Assembly (NCBI GenBank): GCA_016647705.1
Contig: CM028329.1
Location: 61,583,231-61,647,230, forward strand
Reading direction: 5' to 3'
Length of the DNA stretch: 64,000 nt
Source of the DNA: Eucommia ulmoides
Lineage: Eukaryota; Streptophyta; Magnoliopsida; Garryales; Eucommiaceae
Made by a program: the position numbers and the translations under genes
The notes under the pieces: model-generated
What the model saw: only the letters and a program-made list of their open reading frames with translations
Told to the model about the DNA's origin: nothing
Databases searched by the model: none
Part shown: piece after piece, positions 1 to 11,676 of the stretch
Numbering within the stretch: the stretch's first letter is position 1
Layout: every line of letters starts with the position of its first letter

Positions 1-1
1 C

Positions 2-577
2 GGTCGTTCAGGACACAAGAATCTGTACATAGTCGACGCCGTTAACGGAGAATTCGACGGCGGAATCCGTCAGCTAACAGAGGGACCGTGGATCGATACC
101 ATGCCGAGCTGGTCGCCGGACGGGAAGCTGATTGCGTTCTCGTCCAACAGACACAATCCTGATAACGTAGACGCCTTCAGCATATACGTAATCCGCCCCG
201 ACGGCACAGATCTCCGACGGATCCACGTAGCGGGACCAGAAGGCTCCGCTGAAATAAACAGGGAAAGGCTGAACCACGTGTGCTTCAGCGCGAACGGAGA
301 GTGGCTGCTGTTCGCGGGGAACCTCGGCGGAGTGACGGCGGAGCCGGTGGCACTGCCCAATCACTTCCAGCCGTACGGTGATCTCTACGTGGTGAGGTTG
401 GACGGAAGTGGGTTGAGGAGGCTGACGTGGAACGGGTACGAGAACGGAACGCCGGCGTGGCACCCGGGTGGTGAGCTGGACATAGGGCGGCGCCGGCTCG
501 GTTTTACGGGTAAAGAAGAAGGGGATAAATTGACGGGTCAGTTCGATGAACCGCTTTGGATCCATTGTGATTTTTAG
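2..577 (+). CDS. TolB-like / PD40 beta-propeller protein, C-terminal part
   Basis: An open frame runs in from the window edge and ends at TAG 575-577, giving about 191 residues. It reads as consecutive WD40-like (PD40/TolB) blades. Each has a P-x-W-SPDG-type strand (PSWSPDGKLIAFSSNR, then VCFSANGEWLLFAGN, then PAWHPGGEL) followed by a YVIRPDGTDLRRI or YVVRLDGSGLRRLTW strand. Plants have a small family with this DPP6/TolB-type propeller, of unknown biochemical role. The N-terminal part, with any signal peptide, lies outside the window, so exon number and localisation cannot be judged. The segment is clearly more GC-rich than the flanking DNA, as expected for a real exon. The 3' end shows no truncation. 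I am confident of the fold family and not of any function. Confidence 0.85.
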   Translation, partial: GRSGHKNLYIVDAVNGEFDGGIRQLTEGPWIDTMPSWSPDGKLIAFSSNRHNPDNVDAFSIYVIRPDGTDLRRIHVAGPEGSAEINRERLNHVCFSANGEWLLFAGNLGGVTAEPVALPNHFQPYGDLYVVRLDGSGLRRLTWNGYENGTPAWHPGGELDIGRRRLGFTGKEEGDKLTGQFDEPLWIHCDF

Positions 578-901
578 TTTAAATTTTAATAAGGCATTTA
601 ATTATTATTTGAAATTTGGAAATTTGCTTTTGAGCAAAATTACGGCGATTTTATGTTGTCGTTGTCATGAATCGTTTTCTGACATGGCGATACAAAATGA
701 GGGTAAAATCACTGCACAAACTGTCGGGAGCTAGGGACGCTTTCCTGATAAGCCCAAGACGGGGTAAAATCAGTTAGCATCGTCCTTAACCAGCATAGCG
801 GATGTGTTGAGACTGTCGCACGGGCAAATGTCACTGCGAAAATTTGACTCTTGACAAAGTGGATTGCATAGAAGAAAAAAAATAAGTCTGTAAACTGTAC
901 A
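578..901. other. 3' flank of the propeller gene, no feature
   Basis: AT-rich sequence following the stop codon. It probably contains the 3' UTR, but no clear polyadenylation hexamer or conserved frame is visible. Confidence 0.5.
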
Positions 902-909
902 CCAAGAAC

Positions 910-1533
910 TAGGGCTGGCAAAACAGGTAACAAATCGTGTAACAGGTTATTACACGATAACACGAAACACGATAAGACCCAAATACGAACACAACACGAT
1001 AAGCTTATCGTGTCAGACTACCCAAACACGAACACGACACGAAAATTATCGTGTCGACACGACACGATAATTTTTCGTGTCGCACGATGACACGAAACCT
1101 ATTAAGTAAACACGACACGATAAGACCTGATAAGTTTCTATTATACATTAATCTACCCATTACACGTTAACCCATTACACGTTAACGACCTGCTAACCTG
1201 TTAATTTAAAATCATCTTAACAAATTATTATATATATTAAGTACTAATTTGTAATATTTGATAATTTGGGGGTGTAAAAATAATTTATTAAATTAACGGG
1301 TAACCTATTGGGTCACAGGTTATCGTGTAACCTGAATACACGAAATTCTTATCGTGTCTTATTGTGTAACCTATTGGGTTATCAGGTCAACCTGATAACC
1401 TGCACTATTTTTTATCAGGTTATCGGGTCTGACACGATAACGACCCGATACCTGATAAGCAAAACCTAGACTTGTTAATTTCGTGTCAGTCTCGTGTCGT
1501 GTCATCGTGTAAATACCTGTTTTACCAGCTCTA
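910..1533. mobile_element. hAT-like non-autonomous transposon, 624 bp
   Basis: The left end TAGGGCTGGCAAAACAGGTA matches the reverse complement of the right end at 18 of 20 positions. The element is flanked by a perfect 8-bp direct repeat, CCAAGAAC, at 902-909 and 1534-1541, which is the diagnostic target duplication of hAT transposons. The interior has no coding capacity. It is built from many copies, in both orientations, of short motifs such as ACACGATAA, AACCTGATAA and TCGTGTC, so much of it could fold back. This is a non-autonomous hAT derivative. Confidence 0.9.
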
Positions 1534-1541
1534 CCAAGAAC

Positions 1542-2433
1542 TCCAAAAATTCAACAGTCTTATAAAATAAAAATATTCGTACTTTGTGCATTAATCGATG
1601 TTGGTTCGTTTTAGGTGGAGTCTCTCTCTTTTTCTCTTGTATGTTTCTAATTCGAACTGTCTAAACAATTGACGAACTTCAGTAGCTTGCAAATTGTGAA
1701 AATAGTTCGTACAGTTCTCTTAACGAGTCCTCCAGCTCTGACAACGGGTTCATCAGGCCGACCTTGTCAAATTTGAGCCCATAGGCTCTTAGACCGACCT
1801 CTCCATGCTTTGTTTCCAGTTATTTTTCATTTTAAGTTGATCCGTACTAAATTCGCCCATTTCAAACTTTACCTACTAAGCTTGAAGTTAAAATCAATTG
1901 ATGTTGTGATTATAGTTAAATTTATAAGAATACTAGTGTAACACCTCCACCCTGGCCCCCCAACGCCCGAGGTTGGGCGTAATGTCGACTTGATATTACC
2001 CGACGAACCAACAAAAATATATTTATATAAATATGTATTCTTGTAGATTTTTTTTTTTCCAAAAATATATTTACTAATCTCAAAATTTAGGCATACACGT
2101 GTTCCTAAATATCTATATAATGTAATCACCGTCTTTCTTTACTACTTTTATTTTTATTTTTTTGGGCTTGGACATGTGTCAATGTATGACACTTGTTTAA
2201 TTGTTGTCTTCCTTAATTAGGAAGGCAACATTTTTTTACCACAACTTTTTATTTTATTTATTTACGCTAATTATCCTCTTAAAATTAAAAAAAAATAAAT
2301 TAATTATATCTCAAAATTTTTAAAATTATAGCAGCATCTTAACTTTTTAAAGTAAAATTTAAATAACACAATGAACCTTATTACTTTTTATAAATATTAT
2401 AAAATGCAACTAGAAATATGCTTGAGCAGGAGC
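1542..2433. other. intergenic, possible LTR fragment
   Basis: No gene is seen. From about 1938 a GC-rich stretch beginning TGTAACACCTCCACCCTGG resembles the first bases of plant Ty3-type LTRs, but no partner LTR, primer site or coding remnant is present. The rest is AT-rich and featureless. Confidence 0.3.
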
Positions 2434-2436
2434 TAA

Positions 2437-4244
2437 GGGCCCGTTTGGTAACCATTTCCGTTCTCATCCCATGCAGTGGGATGGGATGGGATGAGAATTA
2501 TGTTTCCTTCTTGGGAGCAGAATAACGTTTGGTAACGACAATTTTTTTTTTCTGTTCTGGGAACAGAATTGTGTTTGGTAACGATTTTACCCTAAAAATC
2601 AAGAACGAACCCTAAACCACAAATTCAAGAACAAATCCTAAAACAAATTCAATAATAAATTCAAGAACACCAAGAACAAATTCAAGAACAACAATCACAA
2701 ATCCAAATCTTTATTCGAGAACACCAAGAACAATTTCGACTTCGAAATCCGAAACCCAAAATAGAACACCACAAATCAAAACGATTTCGAAATCCCAATC
2801 CAAACCTTCATGTTTCTGTTTCGATTATACAACGATTTCGAAATCCCAATCGAAACCCACAAATCGTTTATGTTTTGATTTCGATTTCGAAATCGAAATC
2901 AAAGGCGAAGCAGACGCGGAAGAACGAAGGCGAAGCAGCCACGAACGAACAAAGACGAAGAAGATTGATGGATGAAGACGAAGAAGCAAACATCCTTGAA
3001 CACGAAGCAAACGACAATGTGGAAGGTCCAAATTCGAACAAATTCGACATAGGATTTCGATTTCAAACGCGAAATCGATTTCGATTTCAAAAAATCAATC
3101 AGATTTCGACGAATGCGAAGACGATGGCGACGAAGGCGAAGACGATGAACTGATAGAAGGAATCGACGGCGAAGTGAGGTTGAAATCGACAATCGACAAA
3201 CTGAGAGGAGGTTGAAATCGACGATCAACAATCGACGAACAAGACGCAAGAACACAAAGAAAAGAAAAAGAAGAGAAAAAAAAAGACAGAAAGAAAAGAA
3301 CCTACCAAAGATCGAAGGGGGGTCTCACTAATAATTACAATAATTCCCTCCGTGTCCTTTTTGGCAAATGAGAAAGGGATGGGTACAAATGGAAAGGTTT
3401 TTTTTTTTGTTTCTCAACCCTTGAGGAAAAATGAGCATAATTCTCATTTTAGAATGTGATGGGAATGGAAACAAAAAAAATAAGAGTGGTTACCAAACAC
3501 TATTCCCAAACAGAAATCCAAAAAATTTGGGAATGGGATAAAAATTTCTGGAATGGGAACAGTTAGGCCCCGTTTGGTTAGTGTTCCCAACCAAACCCAA
3601 CCCAACCCAACCCAAAAATTTAGGGATTGATTGTTGGGAACGCGTTTGGCAACGCACAAAACCCAACCCAACCCAACCCAAAAAATAGGAATTGATTCTC
3701 AAAATCCTAAAGAAACCAGAAATAAAAAAAAATTGTTTCTTTTTGTGCCCAAAAAACTCAACCCAAAGTTTTCAACTTCTGACTTCATCTGCCGGCCGAC
3801 CACCACCACCCGCCGCCGCCGTCCGGCGACCATTCGGCGACCGACCGCCACCTCCGGCGACCTTCCGCTGCCGGCGGTTACCTCCGGCGACCATCGCCGG
3901 CCGGCGATCGTCCGCCGTCTCCGGCCACCTCCGGTGACCTTGCACTGCCGCCGGCTACCTCCGGCGACCGTCGCCGGCCACCTCCGGCGGCGGTGGCCGT
4001 CCGACCACCTGCCGCCGCCGCCGCCGCCATCTGGCCGCCACCCAAAAAAAAAAAAAATTTAGTTTTAGGATAAAATCGTTACCAAACAAATTCTGTTCTC
4101 AGCACAAAACAAAAATTGTCGTTACCAAACGTAATTCTATTCCCAAAATTCTCAATCCAACCCAATTCAACTCAACCCAACCCATTCCAGTTGGGTTCAA
4201 AAAAGTGGGAACACTAACCAAACGCCACCTTACCAAACGAGACC
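2437..4244. mobile_element. PIF/Harbinger-like element, interrupted by a second one
   Basis: The left end GGGCCCGTTTGGTAACC pairs with the right end GGTTACCAAACGAGACC-like sequence that resumes at 4230, after the nested insertion. The flanking triplets are TAA (2434-2436) and TAG (4245-4247), close to the TWA target preferred by PIF/Harbinger. Without the insert and its duplicated TTA the element is about 1.14 kb. Its interior holds many short repeats of the type GATTTCGAAATC, which are self-complementary. A short acidic/basic frame at 2875-3153 is low-complexity and I do not call it a gene. Confidence 0.7.
3566..4229. mobile_element. nested PIF/Harbinger-like MITE with GC-rich core
   Basis: The terminal repeats GGCCCCGTTTGGTTAGTG and CACTAACCAAACGCCACC are near-perfect inverted copies. 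The 3-bp direct repeat TTA at 3563-3565 and 4230-4232 marks the insertion. Removing the 664-bp element and one TTA rejoins the right end of the surrounding element, so the order of insertion is clear. Inside lies a striking CCG/CGCC-rich block (about 3795-4028) in otherwise AT-rich DNA, next to C-rich CCCAA arrays near both ends. No intact protein is encoded. Confidence 0.88.
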
Positions 4245-4246
4245 TA

Positions 4247-4415
4247 GGCCCATTTGGTAACCATTTCGTTCTCTTACCATGCAGCGGGATGAGAATAGAA
4301 TGAGAATTATGTTTCTTTCTTAGGAGCAAAATCGCGTTTGATAACGAAAAAATCTATTTTGTTCTGGGAATAGAATAGCGTTGGTAAAGACATGATTCAA
4401 TTGCTATTTTTGCCC
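4247..4415. mobile_element. truncated copy of the 2437 element
   Basis: About 170 bp aligns by eye with the left end of the outer element at 2440-2600. Shared blocks include ATTTGGTAACCATTTC, CATGCAG.GGGATG and GAGAATTATGTTTC. It directly abuts the right end of that element. No right terminus is found downstream, so it is a truncated or deleted second copy. Confidence 0.7.
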
Positions 4416-5876
4416 TTAAAATTACTAACACGTATTCCGTTATCTTTCTATTTTTAACAGTTTCAACCTTTCTTCTTTCTCCTACCACCTCTTTCTACTC
4501 CGGCAAGAACCATCGGTGGCCTTCGTTCATCGGCGTGTTTTTTTTTTCTCTCTTTACATCTTCCCTAGTGTCACTCCCTCTTCTTTTTCCAATCTCCCTC
4601 TCTCTCTCTCTTCGTATGTCTATCTCTGTTTGTCTCTCTCTTTCTTCTTCGTCTCCCTCTCTTTCTAACTCTCATCTCTCCCCCCTCTATATATATAGAG
4701 AGAGAGAGAGAAGAAGAAGAAGAAGAAGAGAGCTGGTGGCAAGAAGATGGGGGATGGGGACGGGGTGGGGGTGCCGAAAATGGGGTTGACGAGGTATGGG
4801 ATGGCGGTGATAGGGTGATTGGTGAGGGATGGAGGGTTTGTGAAAGAAAGATAAGAGTTATTTCATTTTAATACTGAAACCGAATCACAACTATTTTATT
4901 TTATAAATCTGAGAATTTTTACAATGCGACGGTGACAATTATAGTTTATCGATTTATCAAATCAATTTATACAATCGTAAATAATAGATACAATTTTTTT
5001 TTTATAAATTCAAAATACGAATATAATTAAAGTTATAATTGCGAATTCAATTATAATTTATTAAATAATTCCCAACAGTGGGTCCATTTTGAATAAACTG
5101 GATTTGAACATATTAATACTAAAACCGAAAATAATATCTTCAAATTGGGAACACAGGGTTGGAATTGATTCAATTGAAATAAGTTTGAATATCAATATCT
5201 CAAATTTAATAGAAATCTAGATATTTTATTATTATAAAAATCTTGAAAATTTTATAACTTATGACTACAATTATAATTATCGAATTCTTCGATTCAATTT
5301 TACAACGGTGAATAATAAGTACAATTATTATAGAAATTTAAATGAAATTCATGGCATCGTCTCATCATTACCGGTTCTGTAATCAAAATTGTGAAGTTGT
5401 GAACTAACATTCAATAGAATTTCAATCCTGTTAATACGCGTATTTAATTAAATTACACGATATTTTTAACGTATAATGCACTATTTTTTAAGGGGGAAAG
5501 CATTGTAGTTGACGCTTCGCACTGAAGAAAATGAGGTAGTGAAATGACTAATTCGCCCCTGACCGTCAAATCAATTTTTAAAGCAGTTTCGGAGAAAAAG
5601 AAGAATGAGGGCTGCGGATTCCAAATAAACACCAGATTGGGGGAAGCTTCCCGCATCCATCGCCGGATCAATTTTCCGATCATCCCTTTTCTCCATCTCA
5701 CGTTTCCGTTTCCCGATCGTTCATCTCCTTTTTCCGATTCCACTAACCCTACATAATCAATCCCTGATAATCGTTCTCTCTAAACCCTAGAACAGATCGA
5801 AGTTATACCGATCGTTAACCTTCTGCGATCTTCATTGATTTGTATATTTTTTTTGAGTTTTTGAAAGGGGACGACG
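4416..5876. other. intergenic region and leader of the RING/zinc-finger gene
   Basis: No gene is seen before 5877. A CT-rich tract (4545-4690) is followed by a TA/GA microsatellite and a GAA run (4690-4730). 4860-5340 is AT-rich with two diverged direct copies of a segment around GAATTTTTACAA / AAATTTTATAAC. The last 200 bases before the start codon contain C- and T-rich sequence and the AAACCCTA motif (5782) common in plant 5' leaders. Confidence 0.5.
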
Positions 5877-8800
5877 ATGGATGATAGTTGTGCTGTGTGT
5901 GCCGACACCCTCGAGTGGGTTGCCTACGGACCCTGCGGTCACAGAGAGGTATGTTCGACTTGCGTTGCTCGTCTTCGGTTCATCTGCGATGATCGCCGTT
6001 GCTGTATCTGCAAGACTGAGTCCAACGTCATCTTCGTCACCAAGGTTTGATCTATGGAGTTTTTTTGGGGGGGGTCGCTGATTAATTGTGTTTCTTTAAC
6101 TTGTTTGTTGTTCAGTACGATATGCTTCTCTTTTTGTTCGACACATCTTCTGTTATCTGTTATGTTATGGTCATATGGGAATCGGGAATTTGGGATACAG
6201 CTTTGTTAGGATTCACCGTTGGAGACTATTCATTGGTCTCGTCATTCAAATTCATAAAATTAGGGATGTTTTAGTTTGCCTTAATACGTATGAAGATGAC
6301 TTCTGCTTACAATATGATTTTAATTAATGTGGCATTGCTTGTTATTGAGCTGTAGATTTTGTTCAGTAGGAAGTGCAATGTAGATTTTGGTGCAAAAATA
6401 GGAAGTGCAATATATATACATATACACATATGTATCTAATAGATAATTAGGCCAAAAAAAGAACTTGTATTTCATTTCTTCATTTTTATCTCTATGTTTA
6501 CCTTTATCAAAAAACAATATTTAGGCCAAAGCCAAAGAAAGAACTTGTATTTCATTAGCCAAAGAGTTATATCCCTTCCCTGCCCCCATCGAGAAATATG
6601 ATCATTGAGAAATAGATGTCTTACCCCATTCTGTAACTTTGAGGGAACAATAGCCTGACAAGGGGTGAACCAATGGGCGACACATGGTTGCAATTTGTGT
6701 GTGTGTATATATATATATATGTATGTATGTATATGGAGAATTTTCTTTCCAATGTAGTTACTATCTGAATCACTTAATTTTTTATTGGTGGCACTGTCAT
6801 GGTGCATTTTATTTTTGGTGTTTCAGGCCCTTGGAGATTACACTAGGATGATAAATGACTTCTCGGTCTTGCCGACTGAAGTAAAGGAGGGTCGAGTTGG
6901 GTCATACTGGTTTCACGAGGACACCCAGGCATATTTTGATGATGTGGATCACTACAAGATGATCAAGGCAATGTGCAGGCTTTCTTGTAGTGTATGTGAC
7001 AAGATGGAGGAGCAGCCCAATGGTGGTTCCAGGAGAAGAGCCAAGTTTAGGAGCGTCGAGCAGCTGAAGGGTCATTTGTTCCACCAGCATAGGCAACTCA
7101 TGTGCAGCTTGTGCTTGGAAGGAAGAAAGGTGACATCTATATGAAATTTACTCACACGGACACACACACCCTTTTGTCCTTTTTATGTTCACGTCTTCCA
7201 CTTCACTTTATTACTGTTTTTTCATATCGTTGGGTTAAAAAATGAGAGCTCTAATTCTTGTGGCAGTAAGTTGACATCAGATATTTTCAGAAATAGTGTA
7301 AAATGAAAGTATGACTTGAAGCTTGTGATCAGTAGGCAGTACAAACCTCTGCCTCTTTATAAACTATTTAAATGCATGGTATAATTGACTTGAGCTATAG
7401 TATTACCTGTTAGTTGTTTGATTAGAAAGTCTAGCACCAAATAGTTATAGTGAGAAGTGGTAAAATAAAACAAATAAAACAGCGAAACACATTTAGTAAT
7501 GATCACGGAAATGTCACATGTCTTCACTAAGCTCGAGTATGACCAGTTGGTTTCTTGGTGAGGAGTTGTGGCACCAACTTTCTTATGAAGAGAAGTGAAT
7601 GACAGAAATATAAGACACACAGTCTCATTTAGTCTCTCACAACTGAAAAGAATTCGGGATGGGGGTGGGGTGGTGAGGAAGTCTAGCACCAATTTTAAAT
7701 GAATGACAGACACCGAGTCTCATCTCATTTAGTAATGAATGAGGAAATATAAGGCAATCACGTTAAGGCACGAATGAGGAAATATCATATACCTGAACTA
7801 ATGTTTAAGTGTATTTACAATGTATAAGCTTTGAGCTAGACAAAAATGAGTCGAGGTGAAGGAGTTAGAATCCCAGACTAAGCTGAAAAAGAATAAGAAA
7901 ATAGATGGTAAGGCGAACCAGTGGATTATTTTGTCACTAAAGCACTCAGTAATGAAACAACAAAGGCCAATGGTAATTAGTAATCACGATGTAATTTGAT
8001 AGGATTCTGTCAGTAAGATTAGGCGCATATATAGACCTGAATGACTAACTATGATATTGCAGTTCTCGAAGCCTGAGAAAAATCGGATATTCATTATCAG
8101 AAATTCTCATTAGGGGCTGTTGATGAAGACACTTAACACCTTAGGAGCTGAATGACAAAAATAAATGAGATTCGATCTTCTCGCTGAATATCTAGTATTT
8201 CAGCTATGCGCGCATCAGACCAAAGAGAACCTGGACAAAGCTATTCCAGCTAATTGGGATCAGTTTATATGGCAATATTCTTTGTTAAATTAGTGTCATT
8301 AGGCAGAATGGAATTGTCTAGATTCCCATGTAGTGGAGACTGTTTTGCCATAATGTACATATTTGTTTCTTTATGAATCTGGATGCTACTATTTAGTGAA
8401 GATATATTGTGAAAGCACATATTTAGCTTAGTTGTCCGTCTCTTAATTATAGTTCCATTTTTGTGAGTTGGTTGAGAGTTGAGACGTAAATCAACCAACT
8501 CAGTTTGGCAAATGTTATTTTGGAGACAGCTCTTATGAGTTGGGCCAGACTATATGTGGACTCTAGAAGTAATGAAGTACTTTTAGGCGTCACAGTATCC
8601 GCATATTTTATATTTATGCTGTTTAGTGGTCCATGTCGCAGCAAGCGTCATACACTGTCGTCAGGTGTAAATATCTTGTAGTAGTTGGAATAATAGATAC
8701 TAATCAGTGTCTTTGCCCCAAGTTAAACAATTGTCCTGCCAAATAATGCTGCGGGGATAGGGTATTCGTACTTATGGAAAACCATACGTTGGTTTTGAAA

Positions 8801-11676
8801 TCTCACTTAACCGCTAACTTTAGGTGGTATTTTTTATTTTTGTTGTTGTAATCACGTACTTGTTATTACCTGAGAACGTGGTTTCACTTGCTTCATTTGG
8901 AATTTATCAGGTATTTATATGTGAACAAAAGCTATATACCCGAACCCAACTGAATCAGCACGTTAACACTGGTGACTCTGAGGTGGATGGAACGGAAAGT
9001 GAAAGAGGTGGCTTCATGGGGCACCCCATGTGTGAATTCTGCAGAACTCCATTTTATGGGGATAATGAGTTGTACTCACATATGTCTACCGAACATTATA
9101 CCTGTCATATATGTCAGAGGTAGATTTTAAAATTTCAATTAAAAAGATGAGGTCTTTTAATTTCTTTTGAAAAATTTACTAGTAATCAGACGTTTTAAAT
9201 TAATTTTTTGCAGGCAAAATCCTGGACAGTTTGAGTACTATAAGAATTATGATGATTTGGAGGCATGATGATTTCCTTTTACCGTGTGATATGGAAATGT
9301 TAATTTAAATTAACTATTGCCTGTGATTCAAAATTTACATATTGACAAATATGGTCTTTCTGTGCAGATCCACTTCCGTAGAGACCACTTTTTATGTGAG
9401 GATGAGTCATGCCTTGCTAAAAAGTTCGTTGTCTTTCAATCTGAGGCTGAAATGAAGGTGATTTTTCCACAAATAATATACATATATATACTTACACTAG
9501 TAATTACCTGTGCTTGAATGCACTATTTAATATTATTCAATTGAAAATTAATTTTATTTAATTTCAAATTAAAAATGTAAGAATGCAGTTATTAATTACC
9601 TTAAATTATCTAAACTATATAATAAATGGCATGCATTGCACAGAGTTGTTAAAGAAATGAATACAAAGGTTCCAAATGTATAATCCAAGGGATAAAAATA
9701 TCTTTTTGATTAAATGGTTGATATTTACTTCACATACCTTCTAATAGATTTCAACCATTCTATTAACAAAAAATAGTGTGGAGCCCACATCGTCCAGATT
9801 TATAATTATTATATATATATATATATATATATTATTTGTTAAATTTGATTCTTGAACATCATTTGTCTAGCAAAATTTCGGATTTATTAATTCTTCGTTC
9901 TTTGTAAACTTTAATTTCAGAGGCACAATACTTTGGAGCATGGAGGGCGAATGCCTCGTTACAAGCGTAACGCTGCTCTTCAGGTATGTCTTATCAATGG
10001 ATAAATTTGGCTCCTCTGGATATATTTTAGTTCATTTTAACACTTGTATGCTGGTTTTCTTACCTTGTACATAGATACCTACCAGCTTTCGATATCACCG
10101 AAGCAGTGAACAGGAAAATCGTCGTGGAAGGGGACGGGGACGGACTTTCCATCGTGATTCTGCCGATGATACTCAACTCTCCCTGGCCATTGAAGCCAGC
10201 TTAGAGACAGCTAATACCAGACATTACAATGATCCTTCAATATCTGGACATGTTTCTGATCGTGCTGAAACAAGTGATATTGGTCCAATCATTCAACCGT
10301 TTGAATCATTAGATGTTACAGACTCTGAACTGCCATCAAGATACCGCGAAGCCTTGTCACTAAGCTCAAGGAACACACCCATTCAAGAATCTTTCTTCCC
10401 TCCCCTTTCCATGTCATCTGGTAGTAGCAGTAGTACTAGTCAACAAAAGGAGGGTTTACCTAAGAATACCATGGCAGAACGGCTTCGTCGTAAAAACCAG
10501 AAAAATGTGACTGTTCTCAATTCAGCTCAGGCATGGCCAGCAGCAGCTGGTGTTCAACGGCCTGTACAGCCACCAGCAATAAATCCAGCCCATTTCAGGC
10601 CCTTAACTAATAGTCCTGTTCAGATTAAGCAACCACTAACAGAAACTCGACCACCACCACCACCACCCAGTTATTCAAATTTCCTTCAGGTACGACCTGC
10701 TTCTGCTGCTGGTTCTTCTAGCTCGTCAAGGAGTGTAGGCAGCACCGGTAGGACCAGTCCTCAAAATGCATCTTTCGACCCTCCACTCTCTGATTTTCCT
10801 CCTGTATCAGCAAGTGGTCGAATTGTTCCAAAAGTGGAAGATGTTCAAACGGCAAACAAGTCATTAGTTGAAAGAATGCGCACAGCTCTGGAGTTTGACG
10901 AGATAAAATACAGCACCTTTAAGGATATATCTGGACAATACCGTCAGGGGCAAATAGATACAGAGACTTATTATGTGTGTGTGGAGGAGTTTGGGTTGTC
11001 TCATCTTGTTCCCGAGTTGGCTAGACTTTGTCCTGATGCCCAGAAACAGAAAGAACTTATTCAAACCCATAATGCCAGATCATTGAGCAATGGCCCAAAT
11101 GAAAATGGCGGTGGCAGCAGTATTAGTAGCCATAGCAGTGTTGTATGGAAAGTGGGAAATGGTTCGAAAAAGGGTAAAGGAAAGTCGTCTTTGAATGCTG
11201 AAAGTAGTATTCCAAAGGATAACTCAGCGGATAGTTTTTTGAGTACCATAAAGAAACTGCAGTCGTCTTTGAATGATGTTTCTGGTGAAGAGGTGGAGGT
11301 GTTGAGGAAGGATGGGTACCGATCCGCTAAAGGCAAATCAAAGGTGATGATTGATGATTCACCTGTAGAATTGAGTTCAAATGATCCATCTTTGAAGCTT
11401 AAGGGTCCTATCGAGTCCCAATCATCGGCCGATGGAGATGGAAGAGGCAAGCAGAAGAAGAAAACATCAAAGTTTCACAGGGTTCGTTTGGGTGATGGGT
11501 CGATTGCATCTGTTTTAGACCTTAAAAATTCTGATCGTGTCCCAGAACCAGACCCGGATTTAAGGGAGTCGGCGTTGGAGAAGAACCCTAATGAAGGGTT
11601 GCCTGCACGTGGCGTTTGGCGAAACAGTGGAGGTCAGAGGCTGCTGGGTAATGCTCCAAAAGAACCCAGAAAATGA
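5877..11676 (+). CDS. ZNF598: RING/C2H2 zinc-finger E3 ubiquitin ligase, ZNF598/Hel2 type
   Basis: Seven exons, 5877-6044, 6827-7129, 8911-9119, 9214-9262, 9368-9457, 9921-9983 and 10075-11676, keep one frame and give about 827 residues, typical for plant homologues. Residues 5-45 form a RING: C5-C8, C20-x-H22, C26-C29, C42/43-C45. A series of C2H2-like fingers follows (for example CEFCRTPFYGDNELYSHM and the H/C pairs of exons 3-6), then an arginine/glycine stretch, a long Ser/Pro-rich linker and a conserved helical C-terminal block (about 10880-11070). In yeast and animals Hel2/ZNF598 recognises collided ribosomes and ubiquitinates small-subunit proteins to start ribosome-associated quality control. 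A cytosolic role here is inferred from homology. The start is the first ATG and gives an immediate RING. The intron after exon 4 appears to use a GC donor. Intron 2 is 1.8 kb and has no recognisable insert. Confidence 0.93.
9263..9367 (+). other. probable GC-AG intron
   Basis: Exon 4 of the ZNF598-like gene must stop at 9262, because the next codons are GCA and TGA. No GT donor keeps the frame there. The junction GAG|GCATGA with the acceptor TGTGCAG|ATC at 9367/9368 restores the family sequence DDLE-IHFR. A GC donor is the rare but known variant. Retention of this 105-nt intron would end the protein after about 244 residues, leaving RING plus the first fingers. Confidence 0.75.

Noticed and set aside
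2875..3153. Open frame of 92 residues rich in K, E and R
   Set aside because: It lies inside a non-autonomous transposon, is built of GATTTCGAAATC-type repeats, and has equally long frames on the opposite strand.
3631..4062. Proline/arginine-rich frames of up to 143 residues
   Set aside because: They come from the CCG-rich block of a MITE; composition alone explains the lack of stops.
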